A stretch of 34,470 nucleotides of DNA from Allobosea sp. 12-68-7 (GTDB lineage: Bacteria; Pseudomonadota; Alphaproteobacteria; Rhizobiales; Beijerinckiaceae): contig NCCO01000083.1 of assembly GCA_002279705.1 (NCBI GenBank), positions 30,240 to 64,709 of the forward strand, given 5' to 3'. Positions 23,963 through 32,865 of this stretch are shown piece after piece (position 1 is the stretch's first letter; every line of letters starts with the position of its first letter). The notes under the pieces are model-generated. The model was not told the DNA's origin, searched no databases, and saw only the letters and a list, made by a program, of their open reading frames with translations. A program made the position numbers and the translations under genes.

Positions 23963-26203
23963 CTATCCCACCACCCGCTCGACCCGGCTGATCACCCGTT
24001 TCTCGCGCAATTCGCTGATGATGGCGCTGAGATGCTTCAGGTCCCAGACCGTCAGGTCGATGGTGACGTTGGTGAAGTCCGGGTTCGGGCGATGCATCGC
24101 GACTGCGTCGATGTTGCCGTCATGCTCGGCGATGGTGGTGGTGATCTGGGCCAGCGAGCCGGGCTCGTTGATCGAGTTCAGGGCGATCCGCGCCGGGAAG
24201 CGCTGCATCGCCTTGTCGTCGAGATCCCAGCGCACGTCGAGCCAGCGCTCGGGCTCGTTGTCGAAGTCGGCGAGCGCGGGCGACTGGATCGGGTAGATCG
24301 TCACCCCCTCGCCCGGTGTCAGGATGCCGACGATGCGGTCTCCCGGCACGGCGCCCCCATTGGGCGCGAAGCGCACCGGCAGGTCGCCGCCGAGGCCGCG
24401 GATCGGGATCGCGTTGTCGCCGGAGACTTCGTCGCCCGTCCCCTCGCCCGGCAGCTTGAACTTCAGGTTCTCGCCCTGGCGCAGCTCGAACCAACCCTTG
24501 CCGTTGCCGGTGCTGGCCCCGGCCGCCTTGGGATCGGGCGTGGCGCGCTTCTCGGGCTCGAGGTCGGGATAGACGGCCTTGACCACGTCTCCGGAATACA
24601 TCTCGCCGCGTCCCACCGCTGCGAGCACATCGTCGACGGCATTGCGGGCAAGACGCTTGAGCGCCGCCTTCAGCTTCTCGTCGCTGAAGGGGCGGTCGGC
24701 CCGCCCGAAGGCGCGCTCGAGGATCTGGCGGCCGAGGCCGGAATACTGCCGGCGCACGGCGCTGCGGGTGGCGCGGCGGATCGCGGCGCGGGCCTTGCCG
24801 GTGACGACGAGGGATTCCCAGGCGGCCGGCGGCGTCTGCCCCTCGGCGCGGGTGATCTCGACCTCGTCGCCATTGGCGAGCTCGGTCAGGAGCGGGGCGA
24901 TGCGGCCGTTGATCTTGGCGCCGACCGCGCTGTTGCCGACATTGGTGTGGATCGCATAGGCGAAGTCGATCGGCGTGGCGCCGCGCGGCAGCGCGATCAG
25001 CCGGCCCTTCGGCGTGAAGCAGAAGACCTGGTCGTGGAAGAGTTCGAGCTTGGTGTGCTCGAGGAATTCCTCCGGGCTGTCGCCCTCGGCGAGCAGGTCG
25101 ACGGTGCGGCGCAGCCACTGATAGGCGCGGCTCTCATCGGCATAATTGGCCAGTTCGGTGGTGCGGCCGTCCTTGTAATGGGCATGGGCGGCGATGCCGA
25201 ATTCGGCGATGCGGTCCATGGTGTCGGTGCGGATCTGCAGCTCGACGCGGCTGTGGCCCGGCCCGACCACCGTGGTGTGGATCGAGCGGTAGTCGTTCTG
25301 CTTGGGCGTCGAGATGTAGTCCTTGTAGCGGCCGGGCACCATCGGCCAGGTCATGTGCACGATGCCGAGCACGCGGTAGCAATCCTCCGGCGTCGCGACG
25401 ATGACGCGGAAGCCGAAGATGTCGGAGAGCTGCTCGAAGGAGATGGATTTGCGCTCCATCTTCCTCCAGATCGAATAGGGCCGCTTGCGCCGGCCGGAGA
25501 CCTCGGCCTCGATGCCGCTGGCGGCGAGCTTGTCCTTGAGGTCCTTCTCGATCTCGCCGATGACGCTGCCCTCGCGCTCGGTGACCTCCTCCAGCCGCTT
25601 GGTGACGGTCGCATGCGCCTCCGGCTTGATGTGGCGGAAGGCGAGTTCCTCCAGCTCCTCGCGCAGCTCCTGCATGCCCATGCGCCCGGCGAGCGGGGCA
25701 TAGATCTCGGCGGTCTCCTCGGCGATGCGCAGGCGCTTCTCGGGCGCCATGAAATGCAGGGTGCGCATGTTGTGCAGCCGGTCGGCGAGCTTGACCAGGA
25801 GCACGCGGACATCGTCGACGATGGCGAGCAGGAGCTTGCGGAAATTCTCGCCCTGGGCCGCCTTCTTCGAGACGAGGTCGAGCTTCTTGATCTTGGTCAG
25901 CCCGTCCACCAGCCGGCGGATGTCGGGGCCGAACATGCTCTCGATCTCTTCGAGCGTAGCGGCCGTATCCTCGACGGTGTCGTGCAGCACGGCGGCCACG
26001 ATCGTCGCGTCGTCGAGCTTGAGATCGGTCAGAAGGGCCGCGACCTCGAGCGGATGGGCGAAGAACGGGTCGCCGGAGGCGCGTTTCTGCGTGCCATGGG
26101 CACGCATGGCATAGACATAGGCCCGGTTGAGGAGGTCCTCGTCGGTGTTGGGATTGTAGCTTCGAACCCGGTCGACGAGTTCGTATTGCCGCATCATGCC
26201 CAT
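23963..26203 (-). CDS. rel: bifunctional (p)ppGpp synthetase/hydrolase Rel
   Basis: Makes and degrades the alarmone (p)ppGpp in the stringent response. The 746-residue protein has the HD hydrolase domain intact (H74-D75 in HDTVEDT), which shows hydrolysis is retained. The synthetase domain includes SFEQLSDIFGFRVIV and NDYRSIHTTVVGPG. The TGS domain follows (GDEVEITRAEGQTP and neighbours, about 395-450), then a helical region and a C-terminal ACT domain from about 672 (ALNSINEPGSLAQITTTIAE). The ATG at 26203 has AGAGGG five bases upstream. rpoZ lies upstream on the same strand, but a terminator separates them. This looks like the sole long Rel of an alphaproteobacterium. Confidence 0.96.
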   Translation of the reverse strand: MGMMRQYELVDRVRSYNPNTDEDLLNRAYVYAMRAHGTQKRASGDPFFAHPLEVAALLTDLKLDDATIVAAVLHDTVEDTAATLEEIESMFGPDIRRLVDGLTKIKKLDLVSKKAAQGENFRKLLLAIVDDVRVLLVKLADRLHNMRTLHFMAPEKRLRIAEETAEIYAPLAGRMGMQELREELEELAFRHIKPEAHATVTKRLEEVTEREGSVIGEIEKDLKDKLAASGIEAEVSGRRKRPYSIWRKMERKSISFEQLSDIFGFRVIVATPEDCYRVLGIVHMTWPMVPGRYKDYISTPKQNDYRSIHTTVVGPGHSRVELQIRTDTMDRIAEFGIAAHAHYKDGRTTELANYADESRAYQWLRRTVDLLAEGDSPEEFLEHTKLELFHDQVFCFTPKGRLIALPRGATPIDFAYAIHTNVGNSAVGAKINGRIAPLLTELANGDEVEITRAEGQTPPAAWESLVVTGKARAAIRRATRSAVRRQYSGLGRQILERAFGRADRPFSDEKLKAALKRLARNAVDDVLAAVGRGEMYSGDVVKAVYPDLEPEKRATPDPKAAGASTGNGKGWFELRQGENLKFKLPGEGTGDEVSGDNAIPIRGLGGDLPVRFAPNGGAVPGDRIVGILTPGEGVTIYPIQSPALADFDNEPERWLDVRWDLDDKAMQRFPARIALNSINEPGSLAQITTTIAEHDGNIDAVAMHRPNPDFTNVTIDLTVWDLKHLSAIISELREKRVISRVERVVG

Positions 26204-26242
26204 GCGGGCCCTCTGTCACGCCTGCCTGATCTGGAGTCCGTC

Positions 26243-26271
26243 AATATCGGCGCAGCAGGGGCAGGCAGCAA
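26243..26271 (-). promoter_or_regulatory. putative rel promoter
   Basis: On the minus strand TTGCTG (26266-26271), a 17-base spacer and GATATT (26243-26248). It lies after the rpoZ terminator and 40 bases before the rel start, so rel would have its own transcript. Found by eye; moderate match to consensus. Confidence 0.4.
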
Positions 26272-26294
26272 GGCGTAATCCCCGAAGCGGGCAC

Positions 26295-26319
26295 GAAAAA
26301 GCCCGGCGGCGCCGGGCTT
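26295..26319 (-). terminator. intrinsic terminator of rpoZ
   Basis: A perfect 10-base stem (26297-26306 with 26310-26319), three-base loop, followed on the minus strand by five T residues. It lies about 48 bases after the rpoZ stop codon. Confidence 0.85.
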
Positions 26320-26366
26320 TAGCGGAGCGGGTGACGAAGCCGTCAGGCCGGGAGGCCTGGCAGGGC

Positions 26367-26759
26367 TCAATCCTCGTCGTCGGCGCTCTCGGTCGGCGGC
26401 ACGAGGCCGTCGAGGCCACGCAGCAGGTCGTCCTCGCTCATGCGGTCGAACTGGACCTCCGAATCGGGGGTCGAGGCGCTCTGGCCGGGCGCGGCGAGCA
26501 GCGGCACGGTCTCGGCCTCGGGCTCGTCGACCTCGACATGCTTCTGCAGCGAGTGGATCAGGTCTTCCTTCAGATCCTCGGGCTTGAGCTTCTCGTCGGC
26601 GATCTCGCGCAGCGCGACGACGGGGTTCTTGTCGTTGTCGCGCGGCACCAGGATCGCGGAGCCCGACTGGATCATGCGCGCGCGATGGCTGGCGAGCAGG
26701 ACCAGCTCGAAGCGGTTGTCGACCTTGTCGATGCAATCTTCAACGGTGACGCGAGCCAT
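26367..26759 (-). CDS. rpoZ: RNA polymerase omega subunit
   Basis: Omega assists RNA polymerase assembly and is part of a ppGpp binding site in many proteobacteria. The true start is the ATG at 26759 (130 residues), with AGGAG seven bases upstream; the open frame to 26837 is an artefact. The conserved core [20 protein letters not shown], then [13 protein letters not shown], is complete. The acidic C-terminal extension typical of alphaproteobacteria follows, ending ESADDED. It precedes rel, the common pairing of omega with the ppGpp enzyme, but an intrinsic terminator divides them here. Confidence 0.95.
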   Translation of the reverse strand: MARVTVEDCIDKVDNRFELVLLASHRARMIQSGSAILVPRDNDKNPVVALREIADEKLKPEDLKEDLIHSLQKHVEVDEPEAETVPLLAAPGQSASTPDSEVQFDRMSEDDLLRGLDGLVPPTESADDED

Positions 26760-26810
26760 GGGCGGCTCCTTCTGATCTGTCGCGATGCATGGAAATGGGT
26801 AGCGCGTGCC

Positions 26811-26838
26811 ATTACAGGCAAAGCACCGCGGATGCAAG
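26811..26838 (-). promoter_or_regulatory. putative rpoZ promoter
   Basis: On the minus strand CTTGCA (26833-26838) and TGTAAT (26811-26816, five of six matches to TATAAT) with a 16-base spacer. It lies between the HerA-like gene stop and the rpoZ start. The upstream GCCCGCGCGCGGGC palindrome (26848-26861) may form a hairpin. Confidence 0.45.
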
Positions 26839-26861
26839 ATTGGCGTCGCCCGCGCGCGGGC

Positions 26862-28538
26862 TCAGCCGCGCATCCGGCGCACCATCTCGTCGAGCCCCGG
26901 CTCGCGCCGGCCATCGCCACCGGTGACGAGGTCCATCGCCGGCAGTTCATGCGGGGCGAGCTCGGCGAAGCGCATCCGCATCGTCGTCGCGACGCCCTCG
27001 CCGAAGGCGATCGCCTCGCGGTTGCCGACCGAGGAGAGGAATTTCAGCGTGCTGGCCGAGGCATCCGAGATGGCGGAGCGGATGATCTGCTGGTCGATCT
27101 CGTTGGCCAGCCGCATGGCGAAGATCGTCGAGCACTGCGACAGGATCGTCGGGTCGAGCTCGCCGGGTCGCTGCGTCACCACGCCGAGATAGGCGCCGTA
27201 TTTGCGGCCCTCCTTGGCGATGCGGGCGATGGCCTGGCGCGTCGGCTGAAAGCCGAGCGACGGATCGGCCGGCACATAGCGATGGGCCTCCTCGCAGAGA
27301 AGCAGGATCTCGTAGGTGCCCTGGCTGGCCCAGGCGAGGTCGAAGGAGAGCCGGGCCAGCACGGACGCGACGGCGTCGACGACCTCGGACGGCAGCCCGC
27401 CGAGCTGGAAGACCGTGATCGGGCGCCCGTGATGGGGCACGCGGAAGATCTGCGCGACGACCGGCGCCATCGTCTCCATCATGTTGGCGCGGGCGAACAT
27501 GAACTGGTAGCGCGGGTCGTTGTGCAGGGTCTCGAGCCGAACCTTCAGCGAGCGCAGCGAGGCGTGCGGCCAGCGCTTCTCGTGCAGGCCGATGAACTCG
27601 TCGATGATCGCGATGGCGTCGATGATCCGGTAGGGCGTCGGCATGTCGCTGGCGCTGCCCGTGCCCTCCTCGCGGCGGCCGAGGCCGGCGTCGAGCGGCC
27701 GCTTGAGCAGCGTGGAGTTGAGATCACGCATCGTGTTGCGGGAGCTGCCGGCCCGATAGCGCTCGCGCGCGCCCATCACGACCTCGCGCAGGATGTCCGC
27801 CTCCTCGTCGAAGGCGGTCCGGCCGCGGAAGACGACCTCGGCGAACTCCTCGAGCTTGAACATCCAGAACGGCAGGTCGAGCGCCTCGGCGTCGATCGCC
27901 AGGGCCCGGTCGGGAAAGGCGCAGGCATATTCGTTGTGCGGGTCGAGGATGAGGACGCGCAGCCGCGGGCGGGCGGCGATGGCGCGCCGCAGCAGCAGCG
28001 ACACGGCGCTCGACTTGCCGACGCCGGTGGTGCCGACCAGCGCGAAGTGCCGCGCCAGCATGTCGTCGATGCAGATGGTCGCGGGGATCGTCGGATCCTG
28101 CGTCAGCGTGCCGATGGTGACGGCCTTGCGCGTGCCGAGATCGTGGACGAGGGCGAGATCGCCGGACCGGATGCGGTGGGCGACGGCGCCGATCGGCGGA
28201 TAGGTCGAGATGCCGCTCTGAAAGCTCGTGCCGCCATCGGCCCCTTCGATGACTTCGCCGAGGAGTTCGACCTGAACATGGATCGCGTTGTCGGCGCCCT
28301 CGTCCCAGACGGCATTCACCGCCGACATTTCATAGACCAGGCCGACGATGCGGGTGCGGCCGAGATTGATCGAGATCATCCGCCCGACGGTCCAGGACTC
28401 GGGACCGAGCCTCGCCATTCCGGCCACGGTGCTGGCGATGGTCGCGCGCGAGCCGTCGCAGGAGACGACGCGGCCGAGGGAACGATCGGGCTCCTGGGCG
28501 TGATCGCGCCGGTCGCGCGTCACCTCGGTCTCGAACAT
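26862..28538 (-). CDS. HerA/DUF87-type DNA-translocase ATPase
   Basis: A hexameric P-loop ATPase of the HerA/DUF87 family, which in other organisms drives DNA end processing or translocation. The N-terminal beta-barrel (HAS-barrel) region covers about 20-150. It precedes Walker A GTTGVGKSS (169-177 from the ATG at 28538), DPHNEYA, and Walker B ILLLCEEAHRYVP. An arginine-containing block, GVVTQRPGELDPTILSQCST, follows. It has 558 residues; a GTG at 28562 would add 8. The C-terminal part ends in MRRMRG. No NurA nuclease partner is in the window. Stand-alone DUF87 ATPases of this length are common in rhizobia and are poorly characterised; their role is uncertain. Confidence 0.85.
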   Translation of the reverse strand: MFETEVTRDRRDHAQEPDRSLGRVVSCDGSRATIASTVAGMARLGPESWTVGRMISINLGRTRIVGLVYEMSAVNAVWDEGADNAIHVQVELLGEVIEGADGGTSFQSGISTYPPIGAVAHRIRSGDLALVHDLGTRKAVTIGTLTQDPTIPATICIDDMLARHFALVGTTGVGKSSAVSLLLRRAIAARPRLRVLILDPHNEYACAFPDRALAIDAEALDLPFWMFKLEEFAEVVFRGRTAFDEEADILREVVMGARERYRAGSSRNTMRDLNSTLLKRPLDAGLGRREEGTGSASDMPTPYRIIDAIAIIDEFIGLHEKRWPHASLRSLKVRLETLHNDPRYQFMFARANMMETMAPVVAQIFRVPHHGRPITVFQLGGLPSEVVDAVASVLARLSFDLAWASQGTYEILLLCEEAHRYVPADPSLGFQPTRQAIARIAKEGRKYGAYLGVVTQRPGELDPTILSQCSTIFAMRLANEIDQQIIRSAISDASASTLKFLSSVGNREAIAFGEGVATTMRMRFAELAPHELPAMDLVTGGDGRREPGLDEMVRRMRG

Positions 28539-28744
28539 TCCCGACTTTACGGCAAGCTGCACGACACGCGCCCCATGACACCCGGATACCCTGATCGTCC
28601 ACGGTAGGGCCGAGTCTTTACGATTGCCTTATTCGCAGCCCTGCGCCGGCCTCGACTGACGATGCAGTTACCGAAGCACCAAGGCCAAGCCGCCAATCAT
28701 CGCGACTCATCATTTTCCGTGGGGCCGGGCGTGACAATGCGTGT

Positions 28745-28774
28745 CTTGAGGCGGTGGCGGATTCTCGTCTATGC
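28745..28774 (+). promoter_or_regulatory. putative pdxJ promoter
   Basis: CTTGAG (28745-28750), an 18-base spacer and CTATGC (28769-28774), close to the alphaproteobacterial pattern CTTGAC/CTATAT. It would give a leader of about 20 bases ending with GAGGAG before the pdxJ ATG. The rest of 28539-28744 shows no other element I can name. Confidence 0.45.
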
Positions 28775-28801
28775 ACGCCCGGTCCCGAGGAGAATTGACC
28801 C

Positions 28802-29551
28802 ATGGCGAACCGGCTGCGACTGGGCGTGAACATCGATCACGTCGCGACGGTGCGCAATGCGCGCGGCGGCGCCCTGCCCGACCCGGTGCGGGCCGCGCAT
28901 CAGGCGGTCGCGGCGGGAGCGGACGGCATCACCGCGCATCTGCGCGAGGACCGGCGCCACATCCGGGACGCCGACATGGCGCGCCTGGCGACCGAGCTGA
29001 CCAAGCCGCTGAACTTCGAGATGGCGGCGACCGAGGAGATGATCGCGCTCGCCGAGCAGTTGAAGCCGCACGCGGCCTGCCTCGTCCCCGAGAAGCGGGA
29101 AGAGCGCACCACCGAGGGCGGGCTCGACGTCGTCGGCCAGGAGGCGGCGCTGCGGCCCGCCATCGCGCGGCTGGCTGCGGCCGGCTGCCGTGTCTCGCTC
29201 TTCATCGAGGCGGACGAGGCGCCGATCGCGATGGCGGCCAAGCTCGGCGCGCCGGTGATCGAACTTCATACCGGGACCTGGTGCCACGCCGTCGCCGACG
29301 GGCATGCCGACAAGGCGAAGGCCGAGTTCGCGCGCCTCGCCAAAGGTGCGGCCTACGCCGCATCGCTCGGGCTCGAGGTCCATGCCGGCCACGGGCTCGA
29401 CTACGTGACGGCGCGGCAGCTCGCGGCGGTGCCTGAGTTCGTCGAGTTCAACATCGGCCATTTCCTGATGGGCGAGGCGATCTTCATCGGCCTCGACGCC
29501 GCGCTCCTGCGGATGCGGCAGGCGATGGACGAGGGGCGCGCCGCGACGTAA
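28802..29551 (+). CDS. pdxJ: pyridoxine 5'-phosphate synthase
   Basis: PdxJ joins 1-deoxyxylulose 5-phosphate and 3-amino-2-oxopropyl phosphate to pyridoxine 5'-phosphate. The 249-residue TIM-barrel protein has [31 protein letters not shown], the [14 protein letters not shown] block, and the end segment [17 protein letters not shown]. The GAGGAG at 28787-28792 supports the ATG at 28802. acpS follows after 9 bases, so they form one operon, as in many proteobacteria. Confidence 0.97.
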   Translation: MANRLRLGVNIDHVATVRNARGGALPDPVRAAHQAVAAGADGITAHLREDRRHIRDADMARLATELTKPLNFEMAATEEMIALAEQLKPHAACLVPEKREERTTEGGLDVVGQEAALRPAIARLAAAGCRVSLFIEADEAPIAMAAKLGAPVIELHTGTWCHAVADGHADKAKAEFARLAKGAAYAASLGLEVHAGHGLDYVTARQLAAVPEFVEFNIGHFLMGEAIFIGLDAALLRMRQAMDEGRAAT

Positions 29552-29560
29552 GTCTCGCGC

Positions 29561-29965
29561 ATGATCCTCGGCATCGGCTCCGATCTCTGCGACATCGACC
29601 GCATCCAGAAGTCGCTCGACCGTTTCGGCGAGCGCTTCACGCACCGCGTTTTCACCGAGGTCGAGCGCGCCAAATCCGACCAGCGGGCGACGCGCGCGGC
29701 GTCCTATGCCCGGCGCTTCGCGGCGAAAGAGGCCTGCTCCAAGGCCCTGGGAACAGGTCTGCGCGCCGGCGTCTTCTGGCGCGACATGGAGGTCGTCAAC
29801 CTGCCCGGCGGGCGGCCGACGCTGCGGTTGACCGGCGGCGCCGCCGCGCGGCTGGCGGCGATGACGCCGCCCGGGCACGAGGCGATCGTGCATGTCTCGA
29901 TGACCGACGACCCGCCGATGGCGCAGGCCTTCGTGGTGATCGAGGCACGCTTGCTGCCGGCCTGA
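29561..29965 (+). CDS. acpS: holo-[acyl-carrier-protein] synthase
   Basis: AcpS attaches the 4'-phosphopantetheine arm of CoA to apo-acyl carrier protein. The 134-residue protein has both metal-binding signatures: [15 protein letters not shown] (first Asp at residue 8) and [15 protein letters not shown]. The C-terminal strand [20 protein letters not shown] is normal. It follows pdxJ by 9 bases. In relatives lepB-rnc-era follows directly; here aqpZ and a broken kinase lie in between, on the opposite strand. Confidence 0.96.
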   Translation: MILGIGSDLCDIDRIQKSLDRFGERFTHRVFTEVERAKSDQRATRAASYARRFAAKEACSKALGTGLRAGVFWRDMEVVNLPGGRPTLRLTGGAAARLAAMTPPGHEAIVHVSMTDDPPMAQAFVVIEARLLPA

Positions 29966-29996
29966 GCGCATCCGCAGGCTGGACGAAGAGCGCTCA

Positions 29997-30012
29997 CGCG
30001 GCCGTGGCCGCG
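29997..30012. terminator. candidate hairpin between convergent acpS and aqpZ
   Basis: CGCGGCC and GGCCGCG form a short GC-rich stem in the 55-base convergent gap. No T-run follows on either strand, so this is weak. Confidence 0.3.
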
Positions 30013-30020
30013 CCCATGAC

Positions 30021-30719
30021 CTACGCCTTCGATTCGTCGCTCAGCCAGCGATAGAGAAGGCCGCCGAGCGCCCCGCCGATCAGCGGCGCGACCCAGAACA
30101 GCCAGAGCTGCCCCATGGCCCAGCCGCCGACGAAGAGCGCCGGGCCGGTGCTGCGCGCCGGATTCACCGAGGTGTTGGTGACGGGAATGCTGACGAGGTG
30201 GATCAGGCACAGGCCGAGCCCGATGGCCAGTGGCGCGAACCCCGCCGGAGCCTTGCCATGGGTCGCGCCCATGATGATGAAGAGGAACATCATCGTCATC
30301 ACGACTTCGGTGAGGAAGCCGGCGAACAGGCTGTATTTCCCCGGCGAATGCTCGCCATAGCCGTTCGAGGCGAAGCCCTTGGCGAGGTCGAAGCCGGGTG
30401 CGCCGCTGGCGATGAGATAGAGCACGCCCGCCGCGACGACGGCGCCGGCCACCTGCGCCACGATGTAGGGCAGGATCTGGCTCGTCGGGAAACGCCCGCC
30501 GGCCGCCAGGCCGACCGTGACGGCCGGGTTGAGATGGCAACCCGAGATATGGCCGATGGCATAGGCCATGGTGACGACGGTGAGGCCGAAGGCGAGCGAG
30601 ACCCCGAGAAGGCCGATGCCGACCTGCGGGAAGCCGGCAGCGATGACGGCGCTGCCGCAGCCCGCGAAGGTCAGCCAGAAGGTCCCGATGGCCTCCGCCG
30701 CGTATTTCTTGCTGTTCAT
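30021..30719 (-). CDS. aqpZ: aquaporin Z
   Basis: An inner-membrane water channel. The ATG at 30719 gives 232 residues starting [10 protein letters not shown]; the extra upstream frame to 30776 is not family-like. Six membrane segments and the two NPA boxes are present: HLNPAVT (NPA at 64-66) and [13 protein letters not shown] with the selectivity-filter arginine. The Phe and His positions (LAFGLTVV and LIHLVSIPV) match water-selective AqpZ rather than glycerol facilitators. GGGAG precedes the start by 11 bases. It is inserted, on the minus strand, into the pdxJ-acpS/lepB-rnc-era neighbourhood. Confidence 0.94.
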   Translation of the reverse strand: MNSKKYAAEAIGTFWLTFAGCGSAVIAAGFPQVGIGLLGVSLAFGLTVVTMAYAIGHISGCHLNPAVTVGLAAGGRFPTSQILPYIVAQVAGAVVAAGVLYLIASGAPGFDLAKGFASNGYGEHSPGKYSLFAGFLTEVVMTMMFLFIIMGATHGKAPAGFAPLAIGLGLCLIHLVSIPVTNTSVNPARSTGPALFVGGWAMGQLWLFWVAPLIGGALGGLLYRWLSDESKA

Positions 30720-30807
30720 GATGGCGTCTCCCCCTAGCCCGGCCAAGATGGTGCCCGCGGCGTTTCGTAAGGTCAATCGGGCGGTGGCTCATTACCGCCG
30801 GGCGACC

Positions 30808-31820
30808 TCACAAGGGGAAGGTGATGCGTGTCACCAGGCCCGCGCCCGACTGGCGAACGAGCATACCCTTCAGCTGCTTGGCCAGGGCCTCGACGATGCG
30901 ATGGCCCAGCCCATGCCCCGGCGCCGCGTCCTCCGGCGCCTCGGGCAGCCCGACGCCGTCATCGGCGATGGTCAACACCGCCGTCTCGCCGTCGACCAGG
31001 CGAATGGACAGCGCGATGCGCCCGGCGCGGCCGTCGGGAAAGGCTGCTTGAGCGAATTGGTGACGATCTCGGAGACGAGCATCGAGAGCGGGGTGAGCTT
31101 GCGGATGTCGAAGGTCAGGTCCGGGACATCCACCTCGCAGGCGACGCGCGACATCCCGCTCGCCTCGATCACGTCGGTGCAGAGATCCCCGAGATAGGCC
31201 CGCACCGGCAGGTCGACCTGGCTGGGGTCGTGCAGGCGCCGATGGATGCGCGCCATGGTCTCGATGCGGTTGCGGGCCTCGTCGAGGATCGCCGGTGCCG
31301 CCGCGGGATCGGCCTTGAGGCGCCGCCGCGACATGTTCAGGAGACTGGTGACGAAGGCCATGTTGTTGGCGACACGATGCTGCAGTTCCTCGAACATCGT
31401 CCGCTGCTGCTCGACCAGCGCGTTCGAGACGCGCTTCTCGGCTTCGAGCCGTCGCATCGCGCGCGTCATCAGGTGGATCAATACGATGTCGACGGTGACG
31501 ATGAAGACATAGAACGCCAGCGCGAAAGCGCTCTGCCGGTCGAGGGCGAAGCCGTTGGGCGGAATGAACCAGTACCAGGCCGCCAGTCCGCAGAGCACGG
31601 CGCAGAGCGTGCCGGCGGCCGTCCCGCACAGGAAGCTCGTGATGATCACGGCGGGAAAGAACGTCAGGAACGGATAGCCGGGCGGCAACGTGCCTTCGAG
31701 CGCGAAGCGGGCCGCCGTGGCAGCCGCCGAGATGAGGCCGGCGAGCGCGATCGCCGCGGTCGCCTGGACGGCCGGCCGCGAGCGAGCACCGAGCGGCGGT
31801 GAGCGGAAGAGGAGCTTCAC
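30808..31820 (-). pseudogene. DUF4118/HisKA_2 histidine kinase, frameshifted
   Basis: The reading frame starts probably at the GTG at 31820 (AGGA just upstream; a GTG at 31892 would add 24 basic residues). It encodes a DUF4118 membrane region (FALEGTLPPGYPFLTFFPAV and following helices), then a HisKA_2 dimerisation helix with the phospho-acceptor histidine in EELQHRVANNMAFV. The ATPase domain breaks after SEIVTNSLK. The other frame then continues from AFPDGRAGRIALSIRLVDGE through IADDGVGLPE and GHGLGHRIVEALAKQLKG to ITFPL at 30808. A single missing base between 31044 and 31045, the third base of a histidine codon in SLKH, explains it. A sequencing error is possible. Its target regulator is not adjacent. 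Confidence 0.8.
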
Positions 31821-32067
31821 GGTTTCCTGGACGATCGGGGCTTCAAGACGGCGGAGAGCGCGGGGACAGGACCGTCGGAACCGGCGGCCCACGCTCTCCT
31901 AGACCGGTTCGGCGCGCCGTCCATGTCAAAAGACGTATCGTCGCTTGCAGATGACGACGCGCGCGGGCCTGCCGGCCGGCGCCGAGGCCCCGCTCCTCTG
32001 CCGGCGTTGTCTGGCGGGCGACATTCCGCTAGACCGCGCGCTGGACCCCCGTCCCAGGAGCGCCCGC

Positions 32068-32835
32068 GTGGCCAACGACGTCGATTCGAAGAAGAAGACC
32101 GCCAAGGACGAGGGCGGAATCGTCGAGACCATCAAGGTCGTCGTGCAGGCCCTGCTCATCGCGCTGGTGATCCGGACGCTGCTGTTCCAGCCCTTCAACA
32201 TTCCCTCGGGCTCGCTGATCCCGACCCTGCTGATCGGCGACTATCTCTTCGTCTCGAAATACACCTACGGCTATTCCAAGCACTCGATCCCGTTCAGCCC
32301 GCCGCTGTTCTCCGGCCGCGTCTGGGCGGCCGAGCCCAAGCGCGGCGACATCGCCGTGTTCAAGCTGCCGACCGACAATGCGACCGACTACATCAAGCGC
32401 GTGATCGGGCTGCCCGGCGAGCGCATCCAGATGATCGACGGCATCCTGCACATCAACAACCAGCCGGTGAAGCGCGAGCGGATCGCCGATTTCGTCACCA
32501 CCGACAATTGGGGCCGCAGTTCGCCCGCGATCCAGTATCGCGAGACGCTGCCCAACGGCGTCTCGCACCAGATCATCGAGCGCGAGGGCGACCGCGGTTC
32601 GTTCGACAACACGCCGGTCTTCGTCGTGCCGCCCGGCCACTTCTTCATGATGGGCGACAACCGCGACAACTCGCTGGATTCGCGCGACCGCAGTGTCGGC
32701 TTCGTGCCCTTCGAGAATTTCGTCGGCCGGGCCGAGATCATCTTCTTCTCGATCGAAGAGGGCGAAGCCGCCTGGAAACTCTGGGAGTGGCCCTGGACAG
32801 TGCGCTGGAACCGCCTGTTCAGCGCGATCAAGTGA
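32068..32835 (+). CDS. lepB: signal peptidase I
   Basis: LepB removes Sec and Tat signal peptides at the outer face of the inner membrane. I chose the GTG at 32068 (255 residues), which has AGGAG seven bases upstream. The longer open frame from 31945 lacks family support. One membrane segment lies at about 22-40 (KVVVQALLIALVIRTLLF), followed by the catalytic serine S49 in IPSGSLIPTLLIGDYLFVSK. The catalytic lysine K110 is in IKRVIGLPGE, and box E is GDNRDNSLDSR. The residue after the serine is Leu rather than the common Met. It leads the lepB-rnc-era run; the gap to rnc is 30 bases. Confidence 0.95.
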   Translation: MANDVDSKKKTAKDEGGIVETIKVVVQALLIALVIRTLLFQPFNIPSGSLIPTLLIGDYLFVSKYTYGYSKHSIPFSPPLFSGRVWAAEPKRGDIAVFKLPTDNATDYIKRVIGLPGERIQMIDGILHINNQPVKRERIADFVTTDNWGRSSPAIQYRETLPNGVSHQIIEREGDRGSFDNTPVFVVPPGHFFMMGDNRDNSLDSRDRSVGFVPFENFVGRAEIIFFSIEEGEAAWKLWEWPWTVRWNRLFSAIK

Positions 32836-32865
32836 GGCCGATGCAGCAGTGAGCGAGAACCGCAC

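Noticed and set aside
24032..26278. A 748-codon plus-strand open frame antisense to rel
   Set aside because: It mirrors rel exactly in extent. Its product is low-complexity and rich in Gly, Asp, Val and Leu, as expected from the antisense of GC-rich codons, and rel is unmistakable.
26196..28607. An 803-codon plus-strand open frame over rpoZ and the HerA-like gene
   Set aside because: Antisense shadow; it crosses two clear genes, a terminator and a promoter.
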